From Telopea speciosissima (lineage: Eukaryota; Streptophyta; Magnoliopsida; Proteales; Proteaceae), in NCBI RefSeq assembly GCF_018873765.1, contig NC_057923.1, forward strand, positions 55,484,593 to 55,548,592: a stretch of DNA of 64,000 nucleotides. Direction: 5' to 3'. The translations under genes were made by a program, and so were the position numbers. The notes below the pieces were generated by a model. The model was not told the origin of the DNA and did not search any database. It saw nothing but the letters and a program-made list of their open reading frames with translations. Below, piece after piece: positions 25,521-37,800 of this stretch; the stretch's first letter is position 1; every line of letters starts with the position of its first letter.

Positions 25521-26109
25521 GATGGTGGCCTTGCATTTTTTAATTTTGATTGGTAATATTTTGAATTTTGAATTGAACTCATCTACCAACCATTGGATTA
25601 ACATGAAATCCACGTGGTGGCCTATGAGTTGAGCGCAGCACAATAGCCACTCAACCCCAAGCTGCAAAGGATCCAAATCCTCAAATCAGTGGCCATGCCC
25701 TAGACTTATGTTAGACCTCCACTGGTTAGAAGTGTATCCCCATCCAAATAGAGTTTGCCATGCAACAAAATAGTTTGAACATTCTAGTTGTTACCTCCCC
25801 CCCCCCCCCCTCTTTTGTACAGTATGTACTTATAAAAAACTAAAAAAAAAAAAAATAGAGCTTTGAAAATTTAAGATTATGGTAAGGCAAAAGTTTTCAT
25901 GCATGGTCATATATGTACACGACCTGCATTAAATGTAGTCAGATTGACATAAATGTCAATTTGAAATGTCATAAAAACCCTTAGACCCCCTATTTGATGG
26001 ACTTGATGGAAGAATCTCCCGTGTATGAATACCTTTCCCTTATAGTAAAGTGTATAGTAGTTACATATGCATAAACATGCATGTTTGATACATGCAGATA
26101 CATGGAAAG

Positions 26110-26150
26110 GTATTTCATTGAATTTTTTTGGTATAGTATTTAATTGAATT
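26110..26150. mobile_element. Oligo-T micro-insertion with 15-bp duplication
   Basis: GTATTTCATTGAATT (26110-26124) and GTATTTAATTGAATT (26136-26150) flank an 11-bp insert TTTTTGGTATA. This looks like an extremely 5'-truncated retroposon. Confidence 0.55.
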
Positions 26151-26332
26151 AAAACTTTAAAATATGCATCATGTGGAGAACTAATAGGGTACAAAACCTA
26201 TCCAATGCCCGGCTGTGTAGAAGCAATCACTTGTGTCACATAGATCTTTATGATAGTTTAGTATAAAAGGAAGATATTTTATAAACCATATTTTGTAAGA
26301 TAGTTTTTAAATATAATTTTTATTTCACTTTT

Positions 26333-26378
26333 CAAATCCAAAGTTTTTTTTTGTTTTTTGGGTAAGACAAATCCAAAG
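26333..26378. mobile_element. Oligo-T micro-insertion with 11-bp duplication
   Basis: CAAATCCAAAG occurs perfectly at 26333-26343 and 26368-26378, flanking 24 bp of T-rich DNA ending GGGTAAGA. Confidence 0.6.
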
Positions 26379-26748
26379 ATTTAGATGAAAGTAAAGTGAA
26401 ATTTAAAAACCAAATATGAAATAATTTGGAATTAGTGACATTATCATGTAGGTTATTGATTATAAAAGTTTCTTCAGTAGGTTTGAAAATTTAACTACCC
26501 TTTCCCTTGCAACAAACGGAGCATACCAAAAATCAAGCATCACAGAAAGACATCAAAAAGGGTTCTTGTGTTATTCTCAAGATAAAAAAAAACCTTTTTC
26601 CCCCTTCTTTTGCACTGCAAAAAATATCAATTTAAACTACGATCATGGTTATTAAAATTTTGGTACCAAGTTCCCCATTGCAATAAGAATGCTAATGTAG
26701 CACAATACTAGAACTAAACACAATATTGAAAGAAAAAAAAAAAAAAAC

Positions 26749-26802
26749 ACCTTGTCCTTTTTTTTTTTTTTTTTTTTTAGGTAAAAGAAAGACCTTGTCC
26801 TT
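26749..26802. mobile_element. Oligo-T micro-insertion with 11-bp duplication
   Basis: ACCTTGTCCTT occurs perfectly at 26749-26759 and 26792-26802. The insert is a long T-run followed by AGGTAAAAGAAAG. An A-run lies just outside the left copy. Confidence 0.6.
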
Positions 26803-27139
26803 ATGGAAAACAAATGATGAAAGTTTGAAGAAGAGACAAGAAAACAGCAGCAGTGGACATCTTCAGCCACTGCTACCAACTCTGCCTCAAGTCACCAAGT
26901 TAGTTAAAACAGTGTTCCATGTTTTTATGTTAACATCTTGGCACATATTTAGAGATTTGGTATGTTTGGTTGGCAAGAAATGGATATAAAAAGAAAGGGG
27001 AAAATAATAAGACACATATAATGATAACATTAATGATGAGTTTCTATCTCTCTCCCTCTTCTTTTTCAAAAATTTTCTTTCTTTTCTTGTCAACCAAACA
27101 TACCCTAGAGGATATATCTGCATGTTATCATGTACTCAT

Positions 27140-27431
27140 TAAGGGTGTTAAATGGTTCGGTGTGGTTCAAACCATTTAATTAAATGATCTCAGTTTTGAA
27201 ACCATAATCGAACCATTTATTAAAGGGTTATACGGTCTCATTTTAAAAGGTTTGGTTTGGTTCGATAAACGGTTTCTATTTGTTATTTGGTTAAATGATT
27301 CGATCGATTCGGTTTAAATGTTTAACTAAACGGCCTCAATTTTGAAACCATAATCAAACTATTTATTAAATGGTTTTACGGTTTCGGTTTAAACATCTCA
27401 ATTCGGTTTCGGTTTGCTTCTGACACCCTTA
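27140..27431. mobile_element. hAT-like MITE with perfect 8-bp TSD
   Basis: Starts TAAGGGTGTTAAATGG and ends TGACACCCTTA, inverted partners. Both sides carry GTACTCAT (27132-27139, 27432-27439) without mismatch. The interior is built of GGTTCGGT, AACCATTTA and TTTCGGTTT words, and no coding frame is present. Confidence 0.85.
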
Positions 27432-27471
27432 GTACTCATGATATGGCATGATGTTCCCTAAGACGATAGGA

Positions 27472-27722
27472 AAATTTTTTGTTGCTACTCTTGTAGCAGG
27501 AATGTCCTTGCTGGCAGCCAAGGAAATGGAATAATTCACTTTCCCTTTGGGTTCATAAATACTCTCCTAGGTTTTAGTATTTTCTAAAATACCTTTTAAG
27601 ATCCCCCCGCCTTTTAGTGCATAAATATTTTCCTAGGTTTTCGTATTTTCTAAAATACCCTTTAAGATCCCATTTCCTAGGTTGCCAACAGGTCCTGCTA
27701 CAAGAGTAGCATCAAAATTTCA
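27472..27722. mobile_element. Hairpin MITE with internal duplication
   Basis: Left arm TTGCTACTCTTGTAGCAGGA and right arm TCCTGCTACAAGAGTAGCA are inverted and nearly perfect. Between them a ~55-bp unit (CATAAATA..TCCTAGGTTTT..TTCTAAAATACC) occurs twice. A target duplication was not certain. Confidence 0.7.
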
Positions 27723-28136
27723 AAGGATTCTGATGCGGATGTGTCTATCAACCAAATAACTTCTAGGTTCTGATTAATACATTCACGATGAATCTACCAA
27801 CCACAAAGCTGCCCTATACCAAAAATGCCCATTCATGGTTACCATTAAACAATAAAGACTTGGAACTGTAGAGATATTGCATAAAATTTCATAGCCCTCA
27901 TGCATGTACTAGTTTTAAGTAAATTTAAGAATCTCAGGGTTGTATTGTTGTATTTTTTTCGTATTCCAGGTTCCATAGAGATACTGAAAATTAATGCATC
28001 TAGAGCAGATCCATGATCCCAATTGGACATTGTTAAAGATGTTTAGGTGTGCCCCATCAATCTAGAGAAGGTAAAGGAAATGGAGCACAGATTTCTAATC
28101 TCATTCAGATCTGGTAAAGAAGATAGGGAAACTTGC

Positions 28137-28490
28137 CCTTCCAGATTCCTTGCTATACAGAATAATAAAGTTGATGAGTTTCTTTTGACAATGTAAGTAG
28201 ATGCAGTTAGTGGTTGAAGCTAACCAGAGGTTTCATATGCTCCCACCTCAACAGAAGAACAAACCCTCCCATAGTCCTTGCCATATAGTTGATAGGTCTC
28301 TTTCATCATTTAAGTAGACAAAATTAGTGGTTAAAATAACCAAAAAGGGCACATATACCCCAACCTGTCAATAGATGAAGAAGGACACTATACCCATGTT
28401 CCTTGCCATACAGAGAATAAAGAAGTAGCTAAGTCTCTTTTGGCATGTAAGTAGAGAAAAAGAGGCTAAGACAACCAGAAGTACCATATA
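28137..28490. repeat. Three imperfect ~125-bp tandem units downstream of the saposin gene
   Basis: Each unit carries TTCCTTGC(C/T)ATA, then a TCTCTTT or TTTCTTTTG word, then TGTAAGTAGA or TTTAAGTAGA, then a TTAGTGGTT-like and AACCA word. Starts are near 28137, 28264 and 28389. Divergence is high, so the array is old. Confidence 0.65.
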
Positions 28491-28818
28491 AGGAAAATAT
28501 ATCCATATGCCACCATCCAATAAAAAGGAAATCTCCAGATAATCAGATTTTACAAACATTTAAAGATCAAACAAACTACCAAGTTATACATACAAACAAC
28601 ACTTTCAAATATCCTGTCCCCCCCCCAAAAAAAATTCAAATAAGTCTTACCCTTTGAAAAATGTACACTATACAACAACATACAGACATATCTTAGTTTA
28701 CTTGTTGAACATTTATGAGAGAGGAAAGCATGGACTCTGCGATCAGCAAATGCCATGGCTTCCTCTTCTTAATAAGACATATTCCCTCTGTTGTTCTGAC
28801 CTATCTCTGCTTCCAGCT

Positions 28819-31800
28819 TTAAGATTCAGACACCATGCTCAACATGGGAGATGCTTCTCCAACCCCCGTAACTGAAGTTTTACATGCATGGAGAACAGCA
28901 CAGACGTCTGTCATTTCAAGGAACTGCTCCGCATTGTCCATCAACAGGGGCCCATACTCAAAAACCAGCTTTTTGCACTGCCAGAAAAAATTGAAATGGC
29001 AAACAGAAAGAAATATAAGCAAGGGAAACAAATTCCAAGTTACAAAATTTTATTGCAGTAACATCATAATATTCTGCACATTTGTCATCGCAATGTCATC
29101 TCATGTTCCGGACTCCAGTTGCCTAAAATTTGCCGTTGACACATTGGATATTCTGTAAAATCTGATCGATTGCATACTTGTGGAAAGTCATACAACGTTA
29201 ACACTCATTGTTGTCAAGCATAAAAAAAATTCATTTGACCCGAAGGACGGATGGAGATCCTAATTGAGGTCTCATGTTAGTACTGGAGTATATCAAGAAG
29301 ATGGCCCACAAAGGTGAAGGTTTATAGGGCTTTTAGAATGGATTACATAATGGAAATTCATACTGTCTTTGAAAATGAAAATTCAGTGCACATCCGGTTA
29401 ATTGAGAACCCAGATTTTCAAGGAAATAAGAAAGCATTTTGAAGTCCTCTGTACAAATTTAGGAAACTCAAGATGGTTCAATAACACCAAGTCAATGACC
29501 TGTAAAGATTGCAGAGATAGAGTCCTCACCTCCTTCACATAGTTCTCCACTGCATCACATCCCTTTAGAAAAATCTCGATTATATCTAACTGCAATAATT
29601 ACCAAAGATAAATGAAGGTGTCAATTAGCACCAGGCACATATAATCAAAATTGAAATGTTCATTGAATTTTCTATTAGAAGTTGTCTTTTTTGTTTTTTG
29701 ACAAGTACAATGTAATCCACTTAAACTTAATTTTTAAGGAGCGGGACTCAAACTGAAGCCTCTTTATTACAAAACAGTAACAGAGTAACTTAATTGCTAG
29801 GCCAACCACAATCCTTAAAACCTCCATATTACATAGTGAAACCTTAATGACAAGGTAGGATGTAATTTGCAAAGACATTACCATGTTTCCCAATGAATCA
29901 TTTTCATAACTTAAATATTTTTTTTAAGGACTTGAACACGAAGTCCTCTATGCTCTATACTGCATGCCTCAGCCTTAACCATCAGACCAAATGCAAATCA
30001 TAACTTTGTTTGGAATGTAGATTAAACCCAAGTCCTCCTAGTTAAAAAGCAAGTAGGTTATTATTATTAATTTTTTTCAATTCTGCTTTGTTATTCATAA
30101 AGAAAGAATTCAACCAATATAGTAAACCACAAATTAAAAAGAAACATAATGTTAAACAAAATCTCTGCAGATTAGATAATTAACTAGTCCCGCAGAGAAA
30201 TATAGATATGGCCAAAGTTTCATAAAACAGATCAGAGCGGTCCCTATAGTGGCTCAGCAGTTGGCGTGATCTGTGCAGTTTAATTGAACTATACACTAGT
30301 GGTAATGGTTCTTGCATTTTGTGTAAGTGGTCCCTGATTCAACAGTTTATATGTAAAATAACATTGGTCCAGCTCCCCCCCCCCCCCCAAAAAAAAAAAA
30401 AAAAAAAGGGGGGGGGGGCATGGTCCAGCAATTGAGCTTGAATGATCCAGTCAATTGGATACTCCAGTTACTGGTTCCAAGCAAATGAATAATTGTGACG
30501 TAGAACATCAACAGTGTGGAAGAGTCCAACAGACTGAAAATCTTCATCTAAAAAATAAATGATTCACATACTTCCCCACATCTGAACAGAACCTGCATTC
30601 ATTCCTAAATCTCCATCCTTAGTTGATAAGATGATCCACCATCATCAATACCTTGGCCAAGAAAAGCAGTCCACATAAAAATGTAACCCTAAGAGGCATC
30701 CACTGGTACCAGGTAATCATAATGGAGGAACCACCAATGTCACATTTTGAATAAGCTACTGAAAGCTTGCCACTTTGCTGAGAGATCCATATGCTTTACA
30801 TCTTGCAGGCCCTACCTATATGTGTATTTTCCAAAACCTGCAGCATCTAAGATAGCTGATCCAATTCCCAAGACTTCAGATTCCTCCAGAAGATTGACAC
30901 CAAAACCCTTCAACCCCTTGAGCTCCATCTGATCTGGCAACAGTCCCGCAACTATTTTTTTGTTCGAAGCTCGCAAACAGATCCAAAGCTGTTTATCGAG
31001 AGACCAAAATTTAACCCACCTTCAATCTCCAACAATATATCTAATTCCTTTCTTAAACCATAATAACTTATAACATATCCCCTTCCACGCCCTATAACAT
31101 AATCCCGACACCTAGTTGTCTCCCAATCCCCTCTCAGCCACACCGTACTCTGCACCAATACCAATATTATCAATGTTGAAAATACGTATTAGCCTCAGTT
31201 GTTACTTCCCAGCAGGAAATTCTATCTGGTTCTCTTCCAGGGTAAGATGTCCTTTTGAAAGCAATTACAGTACCACACAGAAAGGAGAGCTGATCATCTG
31301 CAGCCAACATGTAGAGCTTATTACTGCAAGTCCCATCATGAGAAGTGATGATGAAGACCGATGGGTGTTTGAGAGAAATCAGCAAGAACCTATCCAGGTT
31401 CATTCCCCCCCCCCCCCCCCCCCCCACATCCAACCAACATACTTGGGAGATTTTCTTCCAATTAGGTGGGTCCTATAGCCATCTCGTGTGGAGATATGTT
31501 AGGAGGCCAGGCTGCTGTTTACGTGGACATAATTCATGAGAGTTGCAGCCTTGAGTGGAGATGATTTTTAGGAATATTTTTTTTTCCAGATTTCAAGTGG
31601 GCCCCATGATCAATACGTGGAGGAGGATATGAACAAGAATTGACAGCTTTATTAGTCTTAGATTTTAGAGAATTTTTAAGCTATTGCGTGGAGGGCTTGT
31701 TAGGATAGATATTTGTTTCTATTTAGGTTTAATTTCAGTTACTTGATGTAATTAGAGTTAGAGACAATTTAGGAATTAGTTTCCAATTAATATTTGGAGT

Positions 31801-34800
31801 TTATCTGTTTCTAGAAATTGCTTAGGCTGTAATCAATTGGTTTATAAATAAGAGGAAGGCTGAAACAAGCCAAGTCGAGTTTGAGAAAAAAAGAATGAGT
31901 TCGATTAAAACCATTATGGCTGCGAGATACAGTTGAGAGGGTGAGAGACCCAAAGGAGAGAGTGAGGCTCAATTCGATTTATTCTATCCTTCTCTATCTT
32001 CTCTATTTTCTGGTTTTGTGGGAAGCTTTCGTTTTTGCTCTCCTTGTGCCAAAATTTGAGGGAGGGGATTGGTCATCACATTAGGCTGCTGCTGTTTGGG
32101 ATGCAATTCAAATGTTCCAGCTTCCAAAAGGTCTTGTATCTTGTGCCGAAGGATCAAACAATCATCAGTAGAGTGCCCATGTTGTGTGTGGTACACACAA
32201 TACTTTTCAGGTTTATACCAACGTGGTGGAGGCTGAGGGACAAATCGAGGCTCTACTGCCGCAATCAGACCTGCATTGAGTAGTTTGGTGAAGACGTGAC
32301 TTAATGGCATTCCAAGATCTGTGAATTCTCTCGGTGGCTTCTTTGGTGGAGCCGCCCTCTGTGCATAAGTGGTGGGAGGTGGAGCTGATGATAGAGACAT
32401 GACTGGAGTAGGAAACACAAGGTTCGCCTCGGGGGCCCTATTTGGAAAGTTCTTCTTGCCCCCACTTGAACTAGGGGCATAACGATCCATCTCTGGAAGC
32501 GACCCATGGGATAATTCATCCTCAATTTGTTGCCCAGCAATTATCAATGAGTTGAATGAAGTCAACGGCTGTGGAAACAGATACTTCTTGAGGTGGGGTT
32601 GCGATCCTCTGACGACCATTGCAACTTGTTCTCGCTCAGTGGGGCGATTTGCCATCAGTGATGCTTTATCGCGGAACCTTATCAAGTAAGCTGTGCAGGT
32701 CTCATTGGGCTCTTGCTTTGTTGTCTCGAGATCCCAACGAGTCAGCTCAACATCAGTGTTATAAGAGTACTGGTGGTTGAACGCTTTGATCATGCCATTC
32801 CAGGTACGAGTCTCAGACGGGTCAAGGTTCATGAGCCATTGGAGAGCTGCATCCTTGAGACTCAGCTGGAAGGCCTATCCCATCTGTTCAGGGGTAAGCT
32901 TGTCTATCCTCATCTGCCCAATATATGCTCTGAGATGGGCTCTAGGATCTCCTTTTCCAGTGAATTTCTCACCCTTGTATTTGAAATTCAAAGGAAGCCT
33001 CGCTTTAGGAAAGAAACATATTCCTTCCGCATCAATAATTTGATCCTCGATGCCCTTTACATTCTTGAAAGCTAACTCGAGCTTCTCCAACTTCTCACGC
33101 ATAAGCTTCTCCCTCTCTGTCTCAGGGGGTTCTTCAGGATTTTGGTGTTGCTTGAACACCACATCTTCCTCTTCATCCAACATCATGTGTCGGATGCTCC
33201 GTGGGGTATGAGGAACACTCTGTCATACTCCGGTTGTCTACTAGCCTCGAAATGTCGTGATCGAAACATTGCTGACAAATTGGCCACGCCTCTTGCAATT
33301 TGTTCATCTGCTCCTACAAAGACTCTTCTCTGACAAGGGGATTTCCGGTTGATCTCATGGTGAATGAAATACTTTGACTAACTGGTGGTAATGATATTCT
33401 GACAAGACGGCCGTCCCTCTGGGCCCATAGAGATTGATTATGTTGTCGGGAAATGGTGCCTTACAACTGAGAAACACACCCTGATCAAGTTTGTCTTGAG
33501 GTGAGATGACTCAATGATAGATTATAAGGGATGTTAAGGGATGGACTCACTCCCCTAATAGAACACAAGGCAAGAATCATGCGCAAAACAAAATGACCGA
33601 ACCATACAAGGGTGGCTTAGGTAAGAACAAACCCTATTTCCAATTCTACGTTGAAACAATGATCAAGAACCATGTAATGGATGAACTTGGTCTGTCCCTA
33701 ACATCAAGACAAAGACATGGTACCTTTACTAGGTTGAAATGTACATCACACCGGATCGATTGTGTAGGCATCACCCTACGGTGCTGACCACGTGGTGTGG
33801 ATACATAAGTCAACGCTGATGTAGTTACCAACACTCAAATCTTAACGTTAAAGATGGACCATGTTTATCCGTTGGTGGACGAAGACTGAAACGGGTAGAA
33901 CTAGTTAATGGGGAGTTCTAATCCAAGTCTCAAACAATTTTACATTTGTGGCATTCCTAATGATTCAGATCTATATCCACTACATGATGCATGCAAAGGG
34001 TAGGTCGATAGATGTAACAGTCACCCTGGACAGATCCGATATACCTATCGCTCGTATAAGCGAGTCATGGGTACGTGGTTCCTTTGATATACCAGGGGAG
34101 TAGATCAGTCGATCTCAGAATGATCAAACTAGTGCCTTTTTTGAGTATCGAATGTACCCCACAGCACACTAGTGACCACCCTCGCCGAAGATTCTAAACC
34201 CGTAAAGTACAGTATCAAGGGGTGTGACTTAGCTGTGGATTAGCCATGACTACACAGGGGTTCCAATGACTAAACCACGTGGTTAAAGTGATTCCATGCG
34301 GTGAGTGTGTGCATGGGTGTAGTGCAGAAAGTGGCTATCAGTTGAACTCAGAATATCCGTAAGGAACATTGTCGTTGCCTAATTTCACTTTGAACACTTT
34401 TATGTAGGAAGCGGGTATCATCCGATCTTAGAGTACTTAGTATGATGTGTCTCAACTCCCTGGGGGTAGAGACACAACAGGGAGTACCCTCGTCGTTTGA
34501 TTTCACTCCGAACATGATGCATGATGTAATCAATACAATGATGATATATACAGACAAATATGTATAACATAACAAGTATAAAACAAAGAGTATGGTCAAT
34601 CAAAAGTTTAACGATCCCCAACGGAGTCGCCACTGTAGGCGCAACGGATGAAGATCGATCCGCGACCTCTTTCTGGCGTGGTGCACCCGAGTGTGGGAGC
34701 GGTGCAGGGATTGTTGTTGATGGTGTAGGGAGTCGCCACCTAGATCAGGGTTTAGGACCCACAAATGGTGCCCGTTCTTCAGAGAAGGGCGCTAATTAAC

Positions 34801-37800
34801 TCCAATGACTCAATGGATGGTCTGCTCCAGATCTCTGGGTAGGTGTCAAGTTACGGGCTGGGAAGGTGTTAGGCACCCAGCAACCGCCCGGCCGACGGCC
34901 GGTCTTCCTAGACCAAACTCTATTGTATACTATTGTGTTATGCGTATTATGCACCTAATTAAACTATTTTATTTTTTGTGTTTTGATTATCTTTGTTGAA
35001 ATTTATGGACCTAATTAGGCTAATTAAAATTAATGTTTTAATCCTAATTACTACCCCTAAGTTAGGTGATTATGTAGAGCCAAAATGGCCAAAATTATGA
35101 AAATACCCCTAAAGGACCAAAATATGTACAAAGGCAAGAAATCACATTTAAATGCTGAAATGATTAAAACATGATTAATGGCATGCATGTGAATCATTAA
35201 AATATATACAATACTACAAAGTGGTAAAATTACCAAAATGCCCCTATTAAGGCAAAAATACAAATATGCATGAAAATACAAACTTATACTTAAAACATGC
35301 ACATACAGTGATAGAAACCTTTCCAGGGCCCTAAATATGGTTTGGTCGCAAAATGACCAAAATACCCCTGAGGGCAGAAGTGACTTTTTATGCATGGTTA
35401 TGATTCACGGTGGGCATGTATGCATATGAAAACATTCTAAAACAACTTAAAACAGAATTTAATGCTTAGAAATGTATTTTTTCTGATTTTCTTGGATTTT
35501 TACAACAAATAGAAAAATGACATCTACATCCCTAACATGGTAAGGAACACCTATGAAAATGATCAAACATTCATGTCAGTGATTAATGATCCCATAAAAT
35601 CAATCCTGATGAAATATGTATCCCATAATTTTTTTGTGAATTTTTATGCATTTATACTATTTTTAATATTTTCTGAAATGCTAAAAAGAAGGGAAAACAA
35701 AGAAAAATACAAAATCCCCATCACAGATCCGAATTGGATCAAACCAGAGCCCACACCCACTAATCAAAACATGATATTTAACATAGTCATAATGATTTTG
35801 TCCAAATCCCCACCCACAGGTTCAGATTTTACATAATCCGAAATCCTTCACAGGGGCAAAAATGTCACAAAAACCACTTGAGAAAATTAATGGACATCAA
35901 GTACAGTGGGGAACATCTTCCCTAAAATTTTCAGAAATTTACCACTCTTGTGTTATTTTTGAAGATTTTTTAACTAAAAACAGCCTCTTTTAACTAAAGA
36001 AAATCAAAAGAAATACATAAAAACTAAATAAAGATATATAAAACCTACCCTTGAAGCGTGGAAGTGTCTGGGCTCAGTCTACATATCCTTGGATGGCCGG
36101 AACTATCGCCGGGAGGCACCGAAAGCCACTCCAAGTGTGTTTGCCCTGAATGGCAAGAGTGATGAACAAGGGGTATTTGAGGAATTTTATATGTCTATGG
36201 AAGCAGGATATGGAGATGTCTCTGGAATGGATGGACAGAGGGGAGAACGAACTTCACAATGATAATTTTTTCATGAATTTTCTCGGTCCCTAAACCCTCC
36301 AAATGGCCTGTTATTTATAGGGGAAAAACTGTTCGAGAAAAGGTCTCAAAGACCCCTGGGGCCTTAATGGCTAGGATAAGGAGTGATGGGCTAGCTTGCG
36401 TGTGGCCAGGCCTACTGCGCAGCTCGGGCTGGCGTGTGCCTAGGCTTGCTGTGCAGCCTGGGCTTGCGTGTGCCTAGGCCTGCTGGGCAGGTGGGCATGG
36501 GTGATGGGCCTTGTGTGGCTCAGCCTAAATGGTGGGGGTTTGTCCCCTGCCGACAGTTCAGCTGGGCCGGGTCAGACTGGGTTGATTCGATTTTGATGGC
36601 ACAAGGCCCATTACCCCAGAGATCTTCATCCGTTGCACCCAGGGGAAAGAAAGAAAATGGGAAAATGGGAGTCGCCACCTAGATTTAGGGTCTAGGACCC
36701 ATGAATGGTGCCCCTCCTTCGCAGAAGGGGCGCTAATTTATCCAATGGCTCAATGGATGGTCTACCCTAGATCTCTGGGTAAGTGTCAAGTTACGGGCTG
36801 GGAAGGTGTTAGGCACCCAACAACCGCCCCGCTGACGGCTGGTCTTCCTAGACCAAACTCTGTTGTGTACTGTTGTGTTATACATATTATGCACCTAATT
36901 AAACTATTTTTTTTTTTTTGAAGATTTTTGATTATCCTAATTGAATTTATGAACCTAGTTAGGCTAATTAAGATTAATGTTTCAATCCTGATTACTATCA
37001 CTAGGCTAGATGGTTATGTACATTACGCATCCTAGTTAAGCTAATTAATGGATTTTACCTAAATTAGAAAGCCTAACTCTATGGTCTAATTATATCATGG
37101 AGAAGGACAATTATATTGATAAGCAAAACAGCTTATAGGCCAAAATAGCCAAAATTACGAAAATGCCACTAAAGGGCCAAAATATGTACAAAGGCATGAA
37201 ATCATATTTAAATGCTGTAAATAAGCAAAACATGATTAAATAACATTAACATCATGCATTTGGATCATCAAGAGCACATGAAATGGCAAGGAGATGTGGG
37301 GTGGTAAAAATTACCAAAATGCCCCTGTTATGGCAAACATGTAGAAAATGCATGGTAATTCATGAAAATGCTGACTTATGCTTAAAACATGTTTATTAAA
37401 TGTTAAAACATGCGACAAAAGTAACAGGAGCCTTTCCGGGGTCCTAAGCAAGGTTTAGTCACAAAATGACCAAAATGCCCCTAAGGGCAAAATGGCAAAA
37501 GTGTCAAAAGACACTTAGAATCATTGTAGGCATCGAAAGTGATGTTAAACATCCTAAAATGACTGAACACACCAAATGATATTTCCAGAATGATAGCCTA
37601 GGCCCACATTTGGTAAATTACCAAAATGCCCCTAGAGGGCGCAAATGACTTTGTATGCATATCTAATCAAGCATGATGGTCACGTATGCATATGAAAACA
37701 TCCTAAACCATTCTAAAACAGCATGTCATGCATAAAAACATTTTTTCCTATTTTTCCAGAATTTTTCATTATAATTAGAAAAATGACATTTATACCCCTA

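Noticed and set aside
31170..31478. Pro-rich plus-strand ORF near 31.4 kb
   Set aside because: The proline run comes from the poly-C tract; no domain or splice support.
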